From: PXRE01 sp964435625
Lineage (GTDB): Archaea > Halobacteriota > Halobacteria > Halobacteriales > PXRE01
Assembly (NCBI GenBank): GCA_964435625.1
Contig: CAYTAG010000058.1
Coordinates: forward strand, 1-16,638
Direction of reading: 5' to 3'
Length of the DNA stretch: 16,638 nucleotides
The notes beneath the pieces are model-generated. The model saw only the letters and a program-made list of their open reading frames with translations. It searched no databases and had not been told where the DNA came from. How positions within the stretch are numbered: the first letter of the stretch is position 1; each line of letters starts with the position of its first letter. This document shows positions 13,161 through 16,638 of the stretch, one piece after another. Made by a program: the position numbers and the translations under genes.

Positions 13161-13188
13161 TCCTATAGACACAGTACTGTGCCTAGGA
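13161..13188. promoter_or_regulatory. Nested palindrome; candidate operator between divergent genes
   Basis: The core CACAGTACTGTG (13170-13181) is a perfect 12-bp palindrome. It is flanked by TCCTA (13161-13165) and TAGGA (13184-13188), which are also complementary, giving a 28-bp near-symmetric site. It lies between the zinc-binding gene and the winged helix gene; autoregulation by the latter is an inference. Confidence 0.5.
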
Positions 13189-13195
13189 TATAGTC

Positions 13196-13225
13196 TTTAT
13201 ACATTATCTAGTGCTTTAGAAGCAC
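13196..13225. promoter_or_regulatory. TATA-like element followed by a second inverted repeat
   Basis: CTTTATAC-type sequence with TTTATA at 13196-13201 is followed by GTGCTT-tag-AAGCAC (13211-13225), a perfect six-base dyad with a three-base loop. It may be an operator near the start site of the winged helix transcript, or an RNA hairpin at its 5' end, about 65 bp before the ATG at 13290. Confidence 0.4.
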
Positions 13226-13289
13226 AGGATTATGTTTTACTCTGTTACCATGAAAATAGTAATACGGCGCCGGATTAGTGTGAAAGACG

Positions 13290-13565
13290 ATGCGCCCTCG
13301 GCTCGCGGACTGGATGACTCCCGTCGACAGGGACATCTTGGAGTTGTTGCAGAACGAGGGCAACCACGAACTCGTCTTGACGCCCCGGCTGATCGCGGAG
13401 AACACGGACTGGGAGCGGGACACGGTCCGGAGTCACGTCCTGACGTTAGCGGAACACGGACTCATCGAGTACCACGACGAATCAGCGGGAATCTACCGTC
13501 TTTCCGAACGAGGGCGGGCCTATCTTCGCGGTGAGATTGCGCCCGAAGAACTTGAAGCCGAGTAG
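13290..13565 (+). CDS. Winged helix DNA-binding protein, PhiH1-repressor-like
   Basis: A 91-residue winged helix protein. WMTPVDRDILELLQNEGNHE (8-27) followed by LTPRLIAENTDWERDTVRSHV (30-50) and LAEHGLIEYHDESAGIYRLS (53-72) is the pattern of the haloarchaeal group related to the repressor of phage PhiH1, with LSERGRAYLRGEI as the usual C-terminal end. It is expected to bind DNA as a dimer. An in-frame TGA at 13281 fixes the ATG at 13290 as the first possible start. AT-rich DNA and palindromes upstream (13161-13225) are plausible binding sites. Such genes occur both in chromosomes and in proviruses or integrated elements, so the gene alone does not prove a provirus. No integrase or structural phage gene is present in the window. 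Confidence 0.85.
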   Translation: MRPRLADWMTPVDRDILELLQNEGNHELVLTPRLIAENTDWERDTVRSHVLTLAEHGLIEYHDESAGIYRLSERGRAYLRGEIAPEELEAE

Positions 13566-13754
13566 AACGGTCAGAGTATTGCCGATACGATTCTACTTTA
13601 CGTCGTTACAATCAGAGTATCTCTATAGTATCTTTATTTGGATCCATCTCTCGAATATGCCATAGACATATCGTCCCGGAGACGAGGAGAATAACTGTAA
13701 ATAACAAGAATAAGAAGTAAAGCTCTAACCATCCTATGAATTGATTTCGCTACC
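13566..13754. other. AT-rich convergent intergenic region
   Basis: 189 bases between two convergent regulator genes, much more AT-rich than the surroundings. It holds a 9-bp direct repeat TCAGAGTAT at 13571-13579 and 13612-13620, and on the minus strand T-rich runs directly after the stop of the 13755 gene that could act as an archaeal terminator. A start-less minus-strand frame at 13612-13749 would encode one membrane span; it is discussed as a finding and not called as a gene. Confidence 0.5.
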
Positions 13755-14087
13755 TCAACCATCCAGTCTCAGGCGGTCTTGCACCTCCTTCTGGGATATA
13801 TGTTCGGCCTCCTCGTACTCGGGAACGTCGCTTTCGGCCGGTTCGGGAGCGACTTCCGCCCACCACCCAACGGCGCGGGCACCGACCTTTTTCTTGCCGA
13901 CGAGTCCCTCCTCGTGCATCTCGTTCAGCCGGTAGTTCACTGCCTGACGAGAAACCGGTAGCCGTTCGGCGATCTCGCTGGCCGTCAGGAACGGTTCGTC
14001 GGCCGCATCGAAGACCAACAGGACGTCCTGCTCGGTGACCTTCCCGCCGAATTCACCGGAGTCCTTCCGGGGCTGGGAATCGCTCAT
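13755..14087 (-). CDS. Winged helix protein with acidic tail
   Basis: A 110-residue protein whose first about 77 residues form a winged helix: FLTASEIAERLPVSRQAVNY (33-52) as the helix-turn-helix, RLNEMHEEGLVGKKKVG (53-69) and the wing ending in AVGWW (72-76). The N-terminus MSDSQPRKDSGEF plus the WW-ending wing is the same layout as in the HicB-fusion protein at 15112, so the two are distant paralogs. The C-terminal 30 residues (PEPAESDVPEYEEAEHISQK) are acidic with no recognised domain; an antitoxin-like neutralising tail is conceivable but unproven. The ATG at 14087 is chosen because a minus-strand GGTTAAGT lies about 25-31 bp upstream. The open frame continues to 14138 without a sensible signal. 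Confidence 0.8.
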   Translation of the reverse strand: MSDSQPRKDSGEFGGKVTEQDVLLVFDAADEPFLTASEIAERLPVSRQAVNYRLNEMHEEGLVGKKKVGARAVGWWAEVAPEPAESDVPEYEEAEHISQKEVQDRLRLDG

Positions 14088-14212
14088 GGAGGGGAATAGT
14101 TCGGTTTCGCACTTAACCGTTTGCCTCGTGGAAAACACTAGGACTTGAATCGCTCAACGGCGCCATGCAATTTCCTGTTCGTTTTCACTTTTAAGGGTAC
14201 GCCAGAACACCG

Positions 14213-14228
14213 GATGTAGTTCTACATC
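14213..14228. promoter_or_regulatory. Perfect inverted repeat upstream of the 14368 regulator
   Basis: GATGTAG-TT-CTACATC is a perfect seven-base dyad with a two-base centre, followed at once by another CTACA (14228 region, TCTACA at 14228-14233). It lies about 27 bp upstream of the TATA-like TTTATATT (14255-14262). This is a textbook position for an operator or activator site. Confidence 0.5.
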
Positions 14229-14254
14229 TACAACCTGAATGTGGGGCACGAATG

Positions 14255-14337
14255 TTTATATTCAGAAAGATACTATCTGTGGGTAGTAAACTCTCAAAGG
14301 TGGCGCTTCGGGAAGCACAGCCGTGTCCTGACAGGAC
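14255..14337 (+). promoter_or_regulatory. TATA box and structured leader of the 14368 regulator
   Basis: TTTATATT at 14255-14262 would place the start site near 14287, leaving an unusually long leader of about 80 bases. The leader holds two small hairpins: GCTTC-GG-GAAGC (14305-14316) and GTCCT-GAC-AGGAC (14325-14337). No closer TATA box is visible before the ATG at 14368. Confidence 0.4.
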
Positions 14338-14367
14338 GCGCGACTCCACGCGACGATCCGAACTACC

Positions 14368-14700
14368 ATGTCACTCGAACACACCGACCGATCCGAGACG
14401 TACGCCGAAGACACCGCGCTCACGAAACTCCTCGGGGACGGCCCGAAAGTGAAGATCCTCGCGGCCCTGCTCGGTGAGAGCGACCACGACCTCAACGTCA
14501 CCCAGATCGCGGAACTGGCCGGCATCCACCGGACGACCGTCTACGACCATCTGGAAGACCTGCTCGAACTGGGGGTGATCGAGGAGACCCGGACGGTCGG
14601 CGGGAGTCAGATGTACCGCATCGACAGGGACAGCACGGTGGCCGAGGACGTCGCCCAGCTGGAGTGGGACCTGCTGGACGTGATCGCCGACGAGGAGTAA
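14368..14700 (+). CDS. Winged helix transcriptional regulator
   Basis: A 110-residue predicted DNA-binding protein. The helix-turn-helix is NVTQIAELAGIHRTTVYDHL (43-62), followed by EDLLELGVIEETRTVGG (63-79) with the wing SQMYRIDRD (80-88) and a C-terminal acidic helix VAEDVAQLEWDLLDVIADE likely used for dimerisation. The KLLGDGPKVKILAALLGES stretch (20-38) is the usual first helix of haloarchaeal ArsR/PadR-like regulators. There is no membrane span or metal-binding site. The start ATG 14368 fits the beginning of the domain. The gene precedes the HicA-type toxin by 159 bp on the same strand; the toxin seems to have its own promoter, so an operon is not certain. Confidence 0.82.
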   Translation: MSLEHTDRSETYAEDTALTKLLGDGPKVKILAALLGESDHDLNVTQIAELAGIHRTTVYDHLEDLLELGVIEETRTVGGSQMYRIDRDSTVAEDVAQLEWDLLDVIADEE

Positions 14701-14822
14701 TGCGGTTCCCACCCTTGGTACTCTCCGGGAGACCGCGGACTCTCCGACATCGTCGGCCCTGACTATTCGGACACCTGTCGTTCCAAAGCGGGGCCAGAGC
14801 CGGAACCTCCCGTTCCCGATAT

Positions 14823-14848
14823 TACTAGTAGGAGAACGCGGCAACGCG
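14823..14848 (+). promoter_or_regulatory. Palindrome and GNRA hairpin upstream of the HicA-type toxin
   Basis: TACTAGTA (14823-14830) is a perfect eight-base palindrome next to the AT-rich GATATTAC, the likely TATA region. CGCG-GCAA-CGCG (14837-14848) can form a four-pair stem with a GCAA tetraloop ending 11 bases before the toxin ATG, which might hinder or tune translation. Both are short and could occur by chance in GC-rich DNA. Confidence 0.3.
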
Positions 14849-14859
14849 TCCCGATTCGA

Positions 14860-15108
14860 ATGCCACGGCGGACGTTCTCGGGGCGCGAAGTCGCAAAAGT
14901 CCTCGTTCGGTGGGGGTTCGAACCGGTCGGGGGCCGGGGGAGCCACCGCGTCTTTCGATACGAGAACGCAGACACGGGTGAAGTCCGGACCGTGACCGTC
15001 CCTATTACGCACGACCCGATCAACGAAGGAACGCTCCGGGAAATTGCCGACCAGGCGGGTGCGAAGGACTTCACCGCCTTCTGCGCGGAACTCGACGCTT
15101 GGCTCTAA
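14860..15108 (+). CDS. HicA-type toxin (YcfA family)
   Basis: An 82-residue HicA/YcfA protein, a double-stranded-RNA-binding-fold mRNA interferase in type II toxin-antitoxin systems. Diagnostic elements: TFSGREVAKVLVRWGFEPVG (5-24), the active-site segment GRGSHRVFRY with catalytic His29, TVTVPITHDPINEGTLREIA (40s-60s), and the closing helix. Length is normal. Usually a hicB antitoxin gene follows or precedes on the same strand and overlaps. Here the only HicB-like domain nearby is on the opposite strand, convergent, with three bases between stops. The active-site His and all framing residues are intact, so the toxin looks functional. It may have an unlinked antitoxin or use the convergent protein. 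Confidence 0.88.
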   Translation: MPRRTFSGREVAKVLVRWGFEPVGGRGSHRVFRYENADTGEVRTVTVPITHDPINEGTLREIADQAGAKDFTAFCAELDAWL

Positions 15109-15111
15109 GAC

Positions 15112-15564
15112 CTACTCCCACGGTGGAGCAGCGTCCTCGGCGACCTCGTCGGGGTCGACCCCCAGCTCCGCGTAGACCTCTTCCGGGGACCGCTCCGGGT
15201 CACCGCTACCGGCCTCGATTGCTTCGGCGAGCATTCGCAGTGCCTCCGGCCGGGTGTCGCCCTGGCTGGCCACACCGGTTTCCGGGTCGAGGACCGAGTA
15301 CCCGTCGCCCTCGTCGATCAGCGCGACGACGTCCCGCGGTCGCCACCACACGACGTTCCGACTACCGACCTCGACGCGCTCTAGCTCGCCTTCTTCGGTG
15401 AGACGCTTTAGCCGCCGATGCGCCTGCGATCTGTCGAACTCGAATTCCTCGGCGATTTCACGGGCGCTGTAAAAGTCCCGGCGCCCAGACTCGAAGAAGT
15501 GGAGCAACTCACCGTCGTCCACGGTTTCCGTGTACCGACCCCCGGCGTCGCGTTGCTTCGACAT
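15112..15564 (-). CDS. Winged helix fused to a HicB-like domain; candidate antitoxin
   Basis: A 150-residue two-part protein. Residues 1-77 form a winged helix: MSKQRDAGGRYTETV, then FYSAREIAEEFEFDRSQAHR (31-50), RLKRLTEEGELERVEVGSR and the terminal VVWW (71-74), the same layout as the 13755 protein. Residues about 80-120, ALIDEGDGYSVLDPETGVAS then QGDTRPEALRMLAEAIEA, resemble the core of HicB antitoxins (YxVxxPExxGxxxxGDTxxEAlxxxxeAI). The last 30 residues are acidic. HicB proteins usually carry their DNA-binding domain at the C-terminus; here it is at the N-terminus. The ATG at 15564 is chosen because minus-strand TCTATACG (15587-15594) lies 23-30 bp upstream. Pairing with the facing HicA gene is inferred from proximity and fold. 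Confidence 0.78.
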   Translation of the reverse strand: MSKQRDAGGRYTETVDDGELLHFFESGRRDFYSAREIAEEFEFDRSQAHRRLKRLTEEGELERVEVGSRNVVWWRPRDVVALIDEGDGYSVLDPETGVASQGDTRPEALRMLAEAIEAGSGDPERSPEEVYAELGVDPDEVAEDAAPPWE

Positions 15565-15866
15565 ACACCACGATACTGGCCCATGTCGTATAGACCTTGC
15601 CACGATTGTTGTGCCGCGAGGGAGGCCGCCGTCCGTCTCCACGAACCGACCGACGACCGTCCCTTATATGCTCCATGAAGTACTTAAAGGAATCCACCAC
15701 GTCCTGACTGAATCACCGCTCCGCCCGGCGGTCGTCGTCGATCCGGCCGACCCTGCACCCCGACAGTCTGACTTAAAAGAACCAGCCACTACACCCGGGC
15801 TGCTCTCTCCACGCCGATCCGCGTTTGGGTAACGCATTTGACGACACGCTTGAATACTCGGGACGA
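15565..15866. other. 302-base intergenic region with several TATA-like elements
   Basis: A divergent region between the HicB-like gene and the exchanger gene. Besides the TATA box for the former (15587-15594) it holds plus-strand CTTATATG (15663-15670), CTTAAAGG (15683-15690) and CTTAAAAG (15772-15779). The last could drive the exchanger with a leader of about 65 bases. A plus-strand frame from ATG 15668 (54 codons, ending 15832) has no supporting features. A small non-coding RNA from one of the upstream elements is possible but unsupported; no tRNA-like fold was seen. Confidence 0.4.
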
Positions 15867-16638
15867 TGAGCGTAGGTCCCCTCCCCGAGACGCCGCTGAC
15901 CAGCATCGTCGTCATCGTCGTCGCGTCCGGGGGCATCTGGCTGGGCAGCGGGTGGCTGGAGACCGCCGCGGAGCACCTTTCGGCGTACTACGGGCTGCCG
16001 GACGTGATCCAGGGATCGGTCGTCGTCGCGGTCGGGTCCAGTTTCCCCGAACTGGCCAGCGTCGTCTTCACGGCGCTGGCGGGCGCGTTCGACATGGGCG
16101 TCGGGGCGGTCGTCGGCTCGGCGATCTTCAACGTCCTGGTGATCCCGGCGCTGGCGGGCATCGCGACCGACGACCCGGTCGACGCCAGCCGCGCGCTCGT
16201 CTACAAGGAGGCGCAGTTCTACATGATCGCCGTCTCGGCGCTGGTAGTGACCTTCGCCATGGCGGTCATCTACTTCCCGACGACGGGCGGGCCGGCGCTC
16301 GGCGGCCGGGTGACCCGCCCGCTGGCGCTCATCCCCCTCGGTCTATACGGCCTGTACCTGTTCATCCAGTGGCAGGACGTGAGCGACCACGAGGCGGCCG
16401 ACGAGGGTGGCGACGTCGACGTGCGCCGGCAGTGGGTGACGCTGGCCGTCGGATTGTCGGTCATCCTGGTCGCCGTCAAGCAACTGGTGGGTGCCGTCGA
16501 GAACCTCAACCAGACCTTCGGCATCCCGGAGTTCCTCGCGGGCGTGACGATCATCGCGGCGGCGACGAGCCTCCCGGACGCGCTGGTCAGCGTCCGCGCG
16601 GCCCGCGGCGGCAAGAGCCTCACGAGCCTGGGGAACGT
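15867..16638 (+). CDS. Sodium/calcium exchanger family protein, partial (3' end beyond window)
   Basis: The first 257 residues of a CaCA-superfamily cation antiporter, which exchanges calcium (or another cation) for sodium or protons across the membrane. The alpha-1 repeat is GSSFPELASVVFTALAGAFD (57-76) with AVVGSAIFNVLVIPAL (81-96), containing the ion-coordinating Glu62 and Asn89. The alpha-2 repeat begins GVTIIAAATSLPDALVSVRA (226-245), with Asp238 in place of the usual Glu, a common pairing in this family. Membrane spans at about 10-27, 48-75, 82-100, 115-137, 150-168 and 189-210 fit the family, with a charged loop SDHEAADEGGDVDVRR (173-188) in the centre. About a quarter of the protein is missing beyond the window. 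The ATG at 15867 precedes the first span. Confidence 0.9.

Noticed and set aside
13232..13534. A 100-codon frame overlapping the PhiH1-repressor-like gene
   Set aside because: It is out of frame with a clear winged helix gene, and its translation shows no domain.
14913..14930. GGGTTCGAACC-like string suggestive of a tRNA T-arm
   Set aside because: It lies within the HicA-type coding sequence, and no cloverleaf could be built around it.
12876..15564. A complete integrated provirus
   Set aside because: There is a repressor-like gene and AT-rich DNA but no integrase, no tRNA attachment site and no structural or replication genes.
15668..15832. A 54-codon frame before the exchanger gene
   Set aside because: No family resemblance, a TATA-like element overlaps the start codon, and the C-terminus looks like random translation.

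Overview
The window is a GC-rich stretch of a haloarchaeal (class Halobacteria) chromosome. The support is: acidic, lysine-poor proteins; twin-arginine (RRxxL) signals on nearly all exported proteins; archaeal TATA boxes about 24-31 bp upstream of many start codons, which implies leaderless mRNAs; and archaeal or haloarchaeal families (Trm1, DUF99, family-4 uracil-DNA glycosylase, DUF5786). Genus cannot be fixed from the sequence. A run of 100 N (7514-7613) marks a scaffold gap inside a tandem-repeat tract.

Region 1 (1-7374) is mostly core genome. It holds the start of a metallo-beta-lactamase-fold hydrolase, a small DUF5786 protein, a DUF99/endonuclease-V-like protein, an unusual lamin-tail plus lipase fusion, an iron-sulfur uracil-DNA glycosylase, a phnD-phnC-phnE type ABC uptake operon for phosphonate or a related phosphorus oxyanion, a 53-residue acidic protein, hisH, and a small membrane protein.

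Region 2 (7448-10121) is the most unusual part. After the gapped tandem repeat come three tandem genes (7803, 8385, 9013) for paralogous proteins of about 120 residues. Each has a twin-arginine signal (atypical in the first), a conserved middle domain and a C-terminal tail with exactly eight cysteines. A fourth copy near 9858-10121 has lost its start and signal but keeps nine cysteines. The second and third genes sit behind very AT-rich promoter islands that share identically placed elements. A SWIM zinc-finger gene lies between the third copy and the remnant. I do not recognise this Cys-rich family; exported metal-binding or disulfide-rich peptides, or a halocin-like peptide, are possibilities only.

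Region 3 (10292-12868) returns to ordinary genes: a twin-arginine lipoprotein, Trm1 tRNA dimethyltransferase and a YihY/BrkB membrane protein.

Region 4 (12876-15564) is a regulator-rich, AT-richer accessory segment. It has a small zinc-binding protein, a PhiH1-repressor-like winged helix protein, two further winged helix proteins, and a HicA-type toxin facing, tail to tail, a protein that fuses a winged helix to a HicB-like domain. Several clean palindromes lie in the intergenic DNA. The window ends inside a sodium/calcium exchanger family gene. Five convergent gene pairs end within 10 bp of each other.
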